64,000 nucleotides of DNA, taken from positions 434,001 through 498,000 of the forward strand of contig RZWH01000002.1 of NCBI GenBank assembly GCA_004005435.1, in the 5' to 3' direction. This DNA is from Rhodobacteraceae bacterium CCMM004 (GTDB lineage: Bacteria; Pseudomonadota; Alphaproteobacteria; Rhodobacterales; Rhodobacteraceae). The notes beneath the pieces are model-generated. The model was not told where the DNA came from and searched no databases. It saw only the letters and a list, made by a program, of their open reading frames with translations. Positions 31,827-41,300 of the stretch are shown piece by piece. A program made the translations under genes and the position numbers. Every line of letters begins with the position of its first letter. Position 1 is the first letter of the stretch.

Positions 31827-34214
31827 CTAGAACTGGGTCGAGACGGTCAGGTTGAACGTCTGCTCCTCGTCGTAGGACTCTTTCGACAGCGGCTTGGCGA
31901 AGTTGAAGCGCAAGGGGCCGATCGGCGTGGTCCAGAAGATCGAGATGCCGACCGAGGAGCGCAGGTTGAAGCTGTCGTCGACGATGGTGCCGCCCTGGCC
32001 GACGACGTTGTCGAGGCCCCAGACCGACCCGGCGTCGAAGAACACGCCGCCGGTGATCCCGTACTCCTCGGGCAGGCCCAGGGGGAACTCGGCCTCGAGC
32101 CGCGCCGAGACGTAGTAGTTGCCGCCCAGCGTGTCGCGGTTCGACGCCGCCAGGTCGCGCGGCCCGATCCCCAGGGGCGCAAAGCCGCGGAGCTGGTTGG
32201 TGGACAGGAAGTACCGATCGATCACCCGGGTCGTCCCGCCGCTCAGCGCATGGATGGCGCCGCCTTCCAAGGTGGCGCGCAGGGTGACCTCTTCGTTCAG
32301 CACCCTGGTCTGGGCGATGGCCAGGGCCTCTGTCTTGAGATACTCGTTGTCGCCGCCCAGCCCGGCGAAGTCCTGACCGAAGCGGAGGAGCACACCGGCA
32401 TTGGGGTTCAGCCCCGTGCGGCGGGTGTCGTAGCTGAACTGATAGCCCACCGAGCTGGTCCAGCGCGCGCCCTCCTCGGCCACCAGGATCGGCGACGAGC
32501 CGGTGTCGCCGGGGATGGTCGGATCGGGGCGGTCGACGTTCAGGATCGCGTCCTTCGACAGGGCATAGTTCAGCGACAGGCGGCTGTTCTCGCCCACAGG
32601 GAACTCCAGCGACGGGCTGATCCCGACGCGGCGGGTGTCGTAGAACGAGTTGTCCCGCTGCGATGTGTTGTAGAAGGCGTCGAAGCGCGCAGTCAGGTCG
32701 CGGCCCAGGAAATAGGGCTCGATGAAGGTAAAGTTGCTCTGCGAGTTGTCGGTGCCCGTGGTCACGCCGAAACGCAGGGTCTGACCGCGGCCGAGGAAGT
32801 TCCGCTCGGTAAAGCTGATGTTGACGCCGGGGCCGCCGTCGGGGCTGTAACTGCCGCCGAAGCTGAGGGTGCCGGTCGGCTGTTCCTCGACATCGACGTC
32901 GATCACCACCTGATCGGACGACGTGCCTTCGCGCGACTCCACGTCGACCTCGCCGAAGTAACCGAGGGCCCGGATGCGCTCGGCCGCAGCGCGGATTTCG
33001 CGGGGGTTGAAGGGGTCGCCCTCGACCGTGCGGAACTGCCGCCGGATCACCCGGTCGAGCGTGGTCGCGTTGCCCTCGATATCGATCCGCTCCACAAAGA
33101 CACGCGGCCCACGGGTGATGAAGAACTCCACGTTCAGCACGAGGTTGCGGTCGTCGCGGTCGATCCGCGGGTCGACCCGGACAAAGGTGAGGCCCTTGTC
33201 GGTCGCCAGCCGCTCCATCCGGGCGATGGTGTTCTCCACCGCGGCGGGGTTGTAGGTGCGGCCGGGGCGGATGCGGCTCACCGCCAGGAACTCAGCCGTG
33301 TCGATCCCGTCGAGGTCGGTCGCCGCCGTGATCTGGCCGAAATCGAAGGATTGCCCCTCCTGCACGTTGAACGTGACGAAGAAGGCGTTGCGCTCGCGCG
33401 CGAACTCGCTGTTGACGCTCAGCACCCGGAAATCGACGTAGCCGCGCGAGGCGTAGAAATCCGACAGAAGCTGGCGGTCCAGTTGCAGCCGGTCGGCGAC
33501 GAACGTGTCGCGGCGGACGAACTGGCGCAAAAGGCCCGCCTGCTTGGTGTCGAGCACCCGGCGCAGGCGGCTGTCGGAAAACGCCCGGTTGCCGACGAAG
33601 GACACCCGCTCGGTCTCGACGACGCGGCCCTCGGCGATCTCGAACACCAGATCCACCCGGTTCTCGGACCGGCGGATGATCCGCGGCGTGACGGTGGCGG
33701 CGAGCCGCCCCTGGGCCTCGTAGAACCCGGCGATGTTGGCGGCGTCCTCCTCGGCCTGGGTGGGGCTGTAGACGCGGCGCGGCTGGGATTCGATCAGCGG
33801 GAAGAGGTCGTCGTCTTCGATCCGCCGATTGCCCTCGATGGAGATGCGGTTGATCGTCGGCCATTCGACCACGCGGATCACCAGGGTATTGCCCGACGGG
33901 ACCAGCTCGACCGTCTCGAACAGGCCGGAATTGACGATACCCTGATAGGCGTCGTTCAGGCGGCCCCCCGACACCGCCTCTCCGCTGGGAAGATTGGCGT
34001 AGGCGACGATCGTGCCGGGATCGACCCGGGTGTTGCCCTCGACGACGACATTGGTGAAGCGAAAGCTCTGCGCCCACGCGGCGGGCGCGGTGACCGCCAC
34101 GACCAGTCCCAGGGCGAGCAGCGCCATCAACCCGTGCGCGCGCACCTTCGTCCACAGCGCATGGCGCGCTCCGACCCGTCCCTGCACCATCTGCACCGAC
34201 CTAAAAAATGACAT
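31827..34214 (-). CDS. bamA: Outer membrane protein assembly factor BamA
   Basis: BamA is the Omp85 insertase of the outer membrane. The product has 795 residues. A signal peptide is centred on MALLALGLVVAVTAPAAWAQ (the N-terminal ~28 residues ahead of it are long for a signal). Five POTRA domains (about 50-420) begin FRFTNVVVEGNTRVDPGTI. The 16-strand beta-barrel includes NFLGRGQTLRFGVTTG and a loop-6-like region, and ends in NLTVSTQF with the terminal aromatic Phe. It is first in the bamA-ompH-fabZ-lpxAIB operon. The Shine-Dalgarno sequence is weak (CTGGG). Confidence 0.96.
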   Translation of the reverse strand: MSFFRSVQMVQGRVGARHALWTKVRAHGLMALLALGLVVAVTAPAAWAQSFRFTNVVVEGNTRVDPGTIVAYANLPSGEAVSGGRLNDAYQGIVNSGLFETVELVPSGNTLVIRVVEWPTINRISIEGNRRIEDDDLFPLIESQPRRVYSPTQAEEDAANIAGFYEAQGRLAATVTPRIIRRSENRVDLVFEIAEGRVVETERVSFVGNRAFSDSRLRRVLDTKQAGLLRQFVRRDTFVADRLQLDRQLLSDFYASRGYVDFRVLSVNSEFARERNAFFVTFNVQEGQSFDFGQITAATDLDGIDTAEFLAVSRIRPGRTYNPAAVENTIARMERLATDKGLTFVRVDPRIDRDDRNLVLNVEFFITRGPRVFVERIDIEGNATTLDRVIRRQFRTVEGDPFNPREIRAAAERIRALGYFGEVDVESREGTSSDQVVIDVDVEEQPTGTLSFGGSYSPDGGPGVNISFTERNFLGRGQTLRFGVTTGTDNSQSNFTFIEPYFLGRDLTARFDAFYNTSQRDNSFYDTRRVGISPSLEFPVGENSRLSLNYALSKDAILNVDRPDPTIPGDTGSSPILVAEEGARWTSSVGYQFSYDTRRTGLNPNAGVLLRFGQDFAGLGGDNEYLKTEALAIAQTRVLNEEVTLRATLEGGAIHALSGGTTRVIDRYFLSTNQLRGFAPLGIGPRDLAASNRDTLGGNYYVSARLEAEFPLGLPEEYGITGGVFFDAGSVWGLDNVVGQGGTIVDDSFNLRSSVGISIFWTTPIGPLRFNFAKPLSKESYDEEQTFNLTVSTQF

Positions 34215-34321
34215 CCCAGTGGGGTCTGGTTAGCGAGATTGGGGGGGGTTGTCAAAACGCCATAGGACGTCGGATCGAAGGCGATGCAGGGCTGCCGCGC
34301 ATCGCCTCGGACGGGCCCGCG

Positions 34322-34447
34322 TCAGAACGAGCCGAGGAACGCCCCCGCCATCAACGCCGCCGCGATGGTGGCGACATAGAGGACCCGATCGACGTTCAGC
34401 CGAAAGAGCAGCGACAGGCTGCGCGATCCGCGATGAATGTGTTCCAT
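34322..34447 (-). CDS. Small membrane protein, 41 residues
   Basis: The frame reads MEHIHRGSRSLSLLFRLNVD and then a hydrophobic helix (RVLYVATIAAALMAGAFLGSF, about 21-41). GCGGAG stands just upstream of the ATG. It is small, basic at the N-terminus and membrane-anchored. The function is unknown. It lies upstream of bamA in the same direction and downstream of the tRNA-Thr gene. The balance of a basic head and a clean single helix ending in a stop makes chance unlikely. Confidence 0.6.
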   Translation of the reverse strand: MEHIHRGSRSLSLLFRLNVDRVLYVATIAAALMAGAFLGSF

Positions 34448-34555
34448 GGCTCCGCACCGATGTTGCGTATCGAGGCGGGACACCTAGGGGCGCTTTGTGG
34501 CGACTTTGCGGCGCTGGCGGGGTCATCCCGGGGCCGCGGCGGGCCCGCTCGTGCA

Positions 34556-34632
34556 TGGTGCCGGCGGAGGGATTCGAACCCCCGACCCTCGACTTACAAG
34601 ATCGCCGCTCTGGCCAACTGAGCTACGCCGGC
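34556..34632 (-). tRNA. tRNA-Thr (anticodon TGT)
   Basis: The cloverleaf is complete: acceptor GCCGGCG/CGCCGGC (perfect 7 bp), D-loop with TAGCTCAGTTGG, anticodon loop CTTGTAA giving TGT, T-loop GGTTCGAATCC, discriminator A and an encoded CCA end. The anticodon stem has a G-A mismatch at its base and a terminal G-U pair. It reads ACA and, by wobble, other threonine codons. It is transcribed toward the 41-residue ORF. Confidence 0.95.
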
Positions 34633-34768
34633 ACGCCGCGCGCTCTCTACCCCGCGCCCGGCCGCCTGGCAACCGCGGCCCGCCGGCGCGGCGGCCCGGA
34701 AATGGCGGTTTCCCTGTCCCGGCGCGCCGCCTATAGTCGCGGCGACCGACGCCGGCCATAGGGAACAG

Positions 34769-35647
34769 ATGGACATCGCCTTTCACATCGGCGCCCATTG
34801 CACGGACGACGACCGCCTCCTGAAAACGCTTCTGCGGAACCGAGACGATCTGAAATCCCACGGCATCGCCGTGCCCGGCCCGTCGATGTATCGCAGCGTG
34901 CTGCGCGAAGTCGCGACCAAGCTCCGGGGCGACGAGGCCAGTCAAGAGACCCAGGACGTGGTCCTGGAGACCATCCTCGAAGGCGACGATCCCGACCGTC
35001 TGATCCTGATCAACCAGAGCTTTCTCTGTATGCCGCAGGTCGCGGTGGAGGGGGGGCAGCTCTATCCCAAGGCGGCCAAGGCGGCGTGGCTGCGCAACCT
35101 CTTTCCCGATCACCGCGCGGCGTTCTTCCTCGGGCTGCGCAACCCCGCCACCTTCGTGCCGGCGCTGTTCGCCGAGACCGGGGGCGACACGCTCGATTTT
35201 CCAGCGTTCCTGGGCGGGACCGATCCCCGCGCGCTGCGCTGGTCCGAGATGATCGCGCGGCTGCGCCAGGCGGTGCCGGACGCCCCCCTGACCGTCTGGT
35301 GCAACGAGGACACCCCGTTTCTGTGGGAAAAGCTGGTGCGCGCCATCGCCGCCGCCCCGGCGACGGTGCCGATCCACGGCGAGTACGACATGCTGCGCAC
35401 CATCATGAGCCAGGAGGGGATGAGCCGCCTGCGCGCCTATCTGCGCGCCCATCCACCCCGCGACGAGGAGATGCGCCAGCGGATCGTCGCGGCATTCCTC
35501 GACAAGTTCGCCCTCGACGACGAGGTCGAGCAGGAGATGGACCTGCCGGGGTGGAACAGCGACCTGGTGGAGGATCTCACCGAAATCTACGACGAGGACC
35601 TCTTCGCCATCGCGCGGATGCCCGGGGTGCACGTCCTAACGCCCTAG
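34769..35647 (+). CDS. Conserved hypothetical protein (sulfotransferase-like?)
   Basis: The product has 292 residues, no signal peptide and no membrane helix. It begins MDIAFHIGAHCTDDDRLLKTLL, has an internal FFLGLRNPATFVPALFAE and an acidic C-terminal part (LDDEVEQEMDLPGWNSDLVEDL). The HIGAH opening and an RNPATF segment recall the nucleotide-binding loops of sulfotransferase-like proteins, but the classical P-loop is not clear, so I assign no function. I believe proteins of this type are widespread in Rhodobacteraceae. GGGAACAG precedes the ATG. Repeat copy F begins about 50 bases after its stop. Confidence 0.75.
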   Translation: MDIAFHIGAHCTDDDRLLKTLLRNRDDLKSHGIAVPGPSMYRSVLREVATKLRGDEASQETQDVVLETILEGDDPDRLILINQSFLCMPQVAVEGGQLYPKAAKAAWLRNLFPDHRAAFFLGLRNPATFVPALFAETGGDTLDFPAFLGGTDPRALRWSEMIARLRQAVPDAPLTVWCNEDTPFLWEKLVRAIAAAPATVPIHGEYDMLRTIMSQEGMSRLRAYLRAHPPRDEEMRQRIVAAFLDKFALDDEVEQEMDLPGWNSDLVEDLTEIYDEDLFAIARMPGVHVLTP

Positions 35648-35700
35648 GCCGCGGGGCCGGTTCCGGCGCCGGGACCCGCAGCGCGACGCAGTCGAAGCAA

Positions 35701-35915
35701 GAGCAGCGCGACGGCGCCCAAACAGCGTCGACGTCGCGGCGGGTGCACCACCTTCGCCAAGAGCGCCGTCCCGCCGGGGCGCGGTCGTGCGGCACGTGAC
35801 GTTCCCAAAAGCATCGACGCCGCGGCGGCCGACCCGTCATCGCAAAAAGCGCCGCCCAGGGAGGGGGAACGGCGCTGCCCGGCGTGCCGCCGTGCGGGGC
35901 AAGAGGGGCCGCGCG
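35701..35915 (+). repeat. Dispersed intergenic repeat, copy F (one and a half units)
   Basis: A truncated unit (CAGCGTCGACGTCGCGGCGG...CACCTTCGCCAAGAGCGCC, 35723-35768) is fused to a fuller one. The fuller unit has GTCCCGCCGGGGCGCGG, then CCCAAAAGCATCGACGCCG, CGCAAAAAGCGCCGCCC, and GGGAACGGCGCTGCCC with GGCGTGCCGCC after it. It fills most of the gap between the hypothetical gene ending at 35647 and the HExxH gene. The surrounding 35648-36103 holds no other feature I can support. Confidence 0.75.
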
Positions 35916-36103
35916 CGCGGATAACCACTGCATCTGCGACCGTGCGACGCCGAGAACTCACCTTGAGGTTGACGGCGTGCCGATGTAGAAAAAGTCAGGT
36001 CGGAGCCCAGAACGACGTCATGTGCTTTTCGCATGGCTCGTTTAGGATGCGCCGAGCACGGAAATCACATGCGATCCCCGGTCGGCAACCGAAGGAGGCC
36101 GTT

Positions 36104-36850
36104 TTGGACCTACGGTGCTCGCTCGTCCCGCTCTTGGTTTTTTCTGCCACGGCATCGGCCGAGCCGCTCTACCCAAACTCCGTGGCGTCGAACGATCTCG
36201 ACTTCATCCTGCCGGACGATCCGGGGGCGTGCTGGTCCATCGCCGAGGCCGGAGGCGGACGCACGGAGATGTACGATCCGCGCCGCGATACCCTCTACGT
36301 CGATGACGCGATCCATTTCGAGGTGACGTATCTAGACCATGAGATGCGGATCAACGTGCACCCGGGCGTGTCCGACCCCGCGTCCCGCGCGCGCGAGGTC
36401 GCGGCATCGGTGTCCCGGCTGCCCGCGCCGATGCGGATGCCTGTGAGGTACGTGAACGTCCTCGACGGCGACGGCGCCGCTTGGGAGGAGGGGCTGGGCG
36501 GCTTCTTCACGCTCTATGACGGGCTCATCGCACGCAGGCTGGTGGACCGCGACCTCGACGAGACCGTGTTCCACGAGGCGGCGCATGTCGCGCTCGATCC
36601 GGTGCTGTCGAACGATCCGGACTGGCGCGCGAACCAGGCGGCCGACGGGGCCTTCGTGACGCAGTACGCTGCCGACCATCCGGACAAGGAGGACATCGCC
36701 GAAAGCGCCCTCTTCGCTTGGACGATGCAGTATCACCCGGGCCGCCTGCCCGCCGAGGTCGAGACGGCCGTTCGTCAGGTGATGCCGAACCGGCTCGAGT
36801 ACCTCGGGAACATGATGGAAGGCTTCGATCCGCCCTCGTGCCCTCGCTAG
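36104..36850 (+). CDS. Secreted HExxH putative metallopeptidase
   Basis: A TTG start at 36104 is chosen because GGAGG lies 5 bases upstream and it produces a compact signal peptide (MDLRCSLVPLLVFSATASA). The mature protein is about 229 residues. HEAAH at 157-161 (TVFHEAAHVAL) matches the zincin HExxH motif, with a possible third ligand Glu200 (EDIAESALFAW). The two mature cysteines (43 and 246) could form a disulfide. The substrate is unknown. Base composition is less GC-rich than that of its neighbours, and copies of the dispersed repeat lie on both sides, so acquisition or local rearrangement is possible. Confidence 0.75.
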   Translation: MDLRCSLVPLLVFSATASAEPLYPNSVASNDLDFILPDDPGACWSIAEAGGGRTEMYDPRRDTLYVDDAIHFEVTYLDHEMRINVHPGVSDPASRAREVAASVSRLPAPMRMPVRYVNVLDGDGAAWEEGLGGFFTLYDGLIARRLVDRDLDETVFHEAAHVALDPVLSNDPDWRANQAADGAFVTQYAADHPDKEDIAESALFAWTMQYHPGRLPAEVETAVRQVMPNRLEYLGNMMEGFDPPSCPR

Positions 36851-37253
36851 CGCGCGACCCGTAACGCCAGGCAGGTGCGGACGCGGATGCATCGAACGCC
36901 CGTTTCGTCCCGCACACCGAACGTTCGATGCCGAAGCGCGCCCTACCCAGCTTCGAAGAGCTTTCTGATCCTCGGGTCGAGTGCTCGACTTGGGACGTAT
37001 ACGACCGGTTTCGACCTTCCACACGGAACCGTATTTTCAACGGTTGGCCGCGGCGTGAACCGGCTCGGGTAGGAAGTAAGGGCAGCACCGGCGGGCCGTC
37101 GGACCGTGCGTGACGGTCCCAAAGGCATCGGCACCCCAACGATTGCGCAACCTTCGCCGAAAGCGCCCCCGGGGGTGCCCGCCGTGCCGCTGGGCGAAAC
37201 AGAGAGGCTGACGGAGGTGCGCGTCCAGCGCCCTCTGCCCCCGGCCGGGGCGG
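36851..37253. other. Spacer with degenerate repeat and no supported gene
   Basis: After the HExxH gene come about 230 bases of lower GC. They contain the palindrome CGAACGTTCG near 36918 and a 61-codon plus-strand frame (36928-37113) with no ribosome-binding site. Repeat copy G follows (37081-37195). I see no convincing gene or promoter. Confidence 0.4.
37081..37195 (+). repeat. Dispersed intergenic repeat, copy G (degenerate)
   Basis: The order of blocks matches the family: GTGACGGTCCCAAAGGCATCG, CAACCTTCGCCGAAAGCGCCCCC and GTGCCCGCCGTGCCGCTGGGCG. The outer inverted arms are eroded. It lies before the TPR gene, which is transcribed toward it. Confidence 0.6.
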
Positions 37254-37817
37254 CTAGAACGTGTCCTCCTCCTCGGCCGGGAGGAGCAGACCGCGCTCGG
37301 GGATCCACGGGTTCAGCCGCAGTGCCGCCCTCAGCGTCTCCTGCGCCGCGTCCATCCGGCCGAGGCCCATCAGCGTGAGCGCCTTGCCTGACAGCGCGCC
37401 CACGTGGGACGGCGCCCGCGCCAGCGCCCGGTCCAGGTCTTCCAGCGCGGCGGCATAGTCCTGCCGCAGGAAGGCGACGAAGGCCCGCTGGTTGTAGCCC
37501 TCGGCGTAGTCGGGGCAGTAGCCCACCAGCCGATCGAACGCCGCCTGCGCGCCGAGAAAGTCGTAGGAGGATCGCCGCGCCATGCCGTCGTCCAACAGCG
37601 CCTGCGCGATCTCGTCGGGCGCGTCGGTCCAGATCTCCCACATCCGGTCGGACAGCGCCTGTCCGGCCGCCGGGTCGGGCGCCCTCTGCGCCTGGGTAAA
37701 GAGCGCGGCCAGCTCGTCGGAGCGGTCGGGCACAGGCGGGCAGTCCCCGGCCCACCCCGGCGCCGCCAGCGTCAGCGCCGCCGCCAGCGTCGCGCCCCCT
37801 CCCCACCGGCCGGTCAC
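37254..37817 (-). CDS. Periplasmic tetratricopeptide-repeat protein
   Basis: From a GTG at 37817, which overlaps the stop of the upstream Lrp gene (GTGA), the product has 187 residues. It starts with a signal peptide (WGGGATLAAALTLAAPGWAGD). The C-terminal half is TPR helices: AEGYNQRAFVAFLRQDYAAAL, DLDRALARAPSHVGALSGKAL and GRMDAAQETLRAALRLNP. TPRs mediate protein contacts, and the partner is unknown. It is translationally coupled to putR but has no obvious role in proline use. Confidence 0.8.
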   Translation of the reverse strand: MTGRWGGGATLAAALTLAAPGWAGDCPPVPDRSDELAALFTQAQRAPDPAAGQALSDRMWEIWTDAPDEIAQALLDDGMARRSSYDFLGAQAAFDRLVGYCPDYAEGYNQRAFVAFLRQDYAAALEDLDRALARAPSHVGALSGKALTLMGLGRMDAAQETLRAALRLNPWIPERGLLLPAEEEDTF

Positions 37818-38275
37818 AGCGCCACGTCCTTGACCGCCTGCATCGCCACATAGGTCGAGGTCTGCCCCACATGGGGCAGCGTCGAGATGCGCGTGCCCAG
37901 AACCGCGCGATAGGCCATCATGTCGGCGGTGCGCACCTTGAGCAGATAGTCGAAATCGCCCGCGATCATATGGCATTGCTCGATCTCGCCGACTTCGCGC
38001 ACCGCGGCGTTGAAGGCCGCCAGGGCCGCCTCGCGGGTGTCCGTCAGCTTGACTTCGACGAACGCCACATGCTCGCGATTGAGCCGCACCGGATCCACCG
38101 TGGCGCGATAGCCGGTGATCACGCCCTCGGCCTCCAGCTTTCTCAGCCGCGCCTGGGTCGGCGATTTGCTCAGGCCGATCCGACCGGCCAGGTCGGTGAC
38201 GCTGATGCGCCCCTCGGTGGCCAGTACGTCCAGAATGGACAGGTCGAACCGGTCGAGGCCGTCGGGCGATTTCAT
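37814..38275 (-). CDS. putR: Lrp/AsnC-family regulator of proline utilisation (PutR)
   Basis: The product has 153 residues: an N-terminal helix-turn-helix (LDVLATEGRISVTDLAGRIGLSKSPTQARLRKLE) and a C-terminal RAM ligand-binding domain (VAFVEVKLTDTREAALAAF, IAGDFDYLLKVRTADM). It is divergent from putA, the arrangement of PutR in Agrobacterium and Rhodobacter, where it activates putA in response to proline. The assignment to PutR is by synteny. A perfect 17-base palindrome lies in the shared intergenic region. Confidence 0.88.
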   Translation of the reverse strand: MKSPDGLDRFDLSILDVLATEGRISVTDLAGRIGLSKSPTQARLRKLEAEGVITGYRATVDPVRLNREHVAFVEVKLTDTREAALAAFNAAVREVGEIEQCHMIAGDFDYLLKVRTADMMAYRAVLGTRISTLPHVGQTSTYVAMQAVKDVAL

Positions 38276-38292
38276 CGTCTGCCTCCCCACAA

Positions 38293-38309
38293 GCGGGCCG
38301 TTGGCCCGC
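38293..38309. promoter_or_regulatory. Palindrome between putR and putA
   Basis: GCGGGCC, GTT, GGCCCGC is a perfect inverted repeat in the 105-base putR-putA intergenic region. It could be a PutR operator, though GC-rich palindromes arise readily in this genome. Confidence 0.35.
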
Positions 38310-38380
38310 CGAGGCCCTCCGAACGGGACGGACGCCCGCAGCCTCCGCGCTATATCTACGCCCATCGAGAGGAGAGCGCC

Positions 38381-41300
38381 ATGCCCCGCGACACCCCCGC
38401 CGCGCCCGCGGTCCTGCCCGTCCCGATGTATCCCGACACCGATGCCGTGCTGCGCGATCTGGTGGCGGCGGCCGACCTGAGCGATGCCGACCGCGCCACG
38501 ATCTCCGCCGCCGGGGCCGATCTGGTGCGGCGCATCCGCGGATCGGCCCGGCCGGGGCTGATGGAGGTCTTCCTGGCCGAATACGGGCTGTCGACCGACG
38601 AGGGCATCGCGCTGATGTGCCTGGCCGAGGCGCTGCTGCGCGTGCCGGATGCCGAAACCATCGACGCCCTGATCGAGGACAAGATCGCGCCCAGCGACTG
38701 GTCGCGGCATCTGGGCCATTCCTCCTCGCCCCTGGTCAACGCCTCGACCTGGGCGCTGATGCTGACCGGCCGCGTGCTGGAGGACCGCCCACCCGGACCG
38801 GCGGCGGTGCTGCGCGGCGCGATGAAGCGGCTGGGCGAGCCGGTGATCCGGACCGCCGTGGGCCGCGCCATGCGCGAGATGGGGCGGCAGTTCGTGCTGG
38901 GCGAGGACATGGACGCCGCCATGCGCCGCGCCGCGCGGATGGAGGCCAAGGGCTATACCTATAGCTACGACATGCTGGGCGAGGCCGCCCGCACCGCCGC
39001 CGACGCCGAGCGCTATCGCGTCGCCTATGCCCGCGCCATCGACGCCATGGCCCGCGCCGCCACCCATGGCGATATCCGCCGCAACCCCGGCATTTCGGTC
39101 AAGCTGAGCGCGCTGCACCCCCGTTACGAGGTGGCGCAGAGGGACCGGGTGCTGGCCGAGCTGGTGCCGGTGCTGGCGGGGTTGGCGCAGCAGGCCGCCC
39201 GCCTCGGCATCGGCCTGAACGTCGACGCGGAGGAGGCCGACCGGCTGGAGCTGTCGCTGGAGGTGATCGACCGGGTTCTGGGCGACGAGACGCTGGCCGG
39301 GTGGGACGGCTTCGGCGTGGTGGTGCAGGCCTATGGGCCGCGGGCGGGGGCGGTCATCGACTGGCTGAGCGAGGCCAGCGCCCGGCACGGTCGGCGCCTT
39401 ATGGTCCGGCTGGTCAAGGGCGCCTACTGGGACACCGAGATCAAGCGCGCGCAGGAGCTGGGGATGGCGTCCTTCCCGGTCTTCAGCCGCAAGCCTGCCA
39501 CCGACGTCAGCTATATCGCCAACGCCCGGCGGCTGTTGCAGCGCACCGACCGCCTTTATCCGCAGTTCGCCACCCACAACGCCCACACCGTCGCCGCGAT
39601 CCTGCACATGGCCGGGGCGATGGAGGTGCCGCACGACGCCTACGAGTTCCAGCGGCTGCACGGCATGGGCGAGCGTCTGCACGACATCGTCATGGCCGAC
39701 GCGCGCACGCGCTGCCGCATCTACGCGCCGGTGGGGGCGCACCGCGACCTGTTGGCCTATCTGGTGCGGCGGCTGTTGGAGAACGGCGCCAACTCCAGCT
39801 TCGTCAACCAGATCGTGGACGAGGACGTGCCGCCCGAGGTCGTGGCCGCCGACCCCTTCGCCGCGCTGGGCCGCGCGCATCCCGTGGTGCCGGGGACGGA
39901 CATCTTCCTGCCGCAGCGGGCGAACTCCGGCAGGCTGGACCTGACCTGCGCGCAGTCGCTGGCGCGGATCGAGGAGGCCCGCGCGCCCCACCGCGCCGCC
40001 ACCTGGCAGGCCGCGCCGATCCTGGCGGGCGATGCCGCACCGGAATCGGCGGTGCCGGTCGAGAACCCGTCGGACCCCGCCGACAGCCCCGGCACGGTCG
40101 CCGCCGCGAGCGCGGCGGATGTCGAGACCGCTCTGGCCGCCGCAGCGCCGTGGCAGGCCGATGCCGCGACGCGGGCCGAGGTGCTGCGCCGCGCCGCGGA
40201 CCTCTACGAGGAGGACCTCGGCCCGATCTTCGCGCTGCTGGCGCGGGAGGCGGGCAAGACCCTGCCCGACGCCCTGGGAGAGTTGCGCGAGGCCGCCGAC
40301 TTCCTGCGCTACTACGCGGGCCAGGTGCCGGACGCACCGCCGCTGGGCACCGTGACCTGCATCTCGCCCTGGAACTTCCCGCTCGCCATCTTCACCGGTC
40401 AGGTCGCGGGCGCCCTGGCCGCGGGCAACGCGGTGCTGGCCAAACCGGCCGAACAGACCCCGCTGATCGCCGCCCATGCGGTGCGGCTGCTGCACGCGGC
40501 GGGGGTGCCGCGGTCCGCGTTGCAACTGCTGCCCGGCGGTGGCGCGGTGGGCGCGGCGCTGACCTCGGACGCGCGGGTGGACGGCGTGGCCTTCACCGGC
40601 TCCACCGCCACCGCACATAAGATCGCCGCGGCCATGGCCGATCACATGGCCCCGGGCGCGCCGCTGATCGCCGAAACGGGGGGCCTGAACGCGATGATCG
40701 TGGACAGCACCGCGCTGCCCGAACAGGCGGTGCGCGACGTGTTGGCCTCGGCATTCCAGTCGGCGGGGCAGCGATGCTCGGCACTGCGCTGTCTCTACGT
40801 GCAGGAGGACATCGCCGCGGGGTTCCAGGAGATGCTGTTCGGCGCCATGGACGCGTTGCGGCCCGGCGACCCGTGGCACCTGTGGAGCGATTCGGGGCCG
40901 CTGATCGACGGCGACGCCCACGCCCAGATTGCCGATTACGTCGCGCAGGCCGAGGCCGAGGGGCGTCTGCTGCACCGTCGCGCGGCGCCCGAGGCTGGGC
41001 ATTTCCTGGGGCCGGTGGTGATCGGCGTCGGCGGGATCGGCGACATCCCGCGCGAGGTGTTCGGCCCGGTCCTGCACCTGGCCACCTTCGCCGCGGACGA
41101 GATCGACGCGGTCGTCGACGCGGTGAACGCCACCGGCTACGGCCTGACCTTCGGCCTGCACACCCGCATCGATGGGCGGGTGGGCCACGTGGTCGAGCGT
41201 GTGGCCGCCGGCAACCTCTACGTCAACCGCAACCAGATCGGCGCGGTTGTGGGGAGCCAGCCCTTCGGCGGCGAGGGCCTGTCGGGCACCGGCCCCAAGG

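Noticed and set aside
34769-35647. Confident call of a sulfotransferase
   Set aside because: The HIGAH start is suggestive, but a full PAPS-binding P-loop and 3'-phosphate motif could not be recognised.
36928-37113. 61-codon plus-strand ORF (MPKRALPSFEELSDP...)
   Set aside because: It has no ribosome-binding site, partly overlaps degenerate repeat G, and shows no recognisable family. It could be revisited if conserved.
37871-38380. Longer start for putA (about 170 extra codons)
   Set aside because: It would run antisense through putR. GAGAGGAG before the ATG at 38381 and the family N-terminus fix the start.
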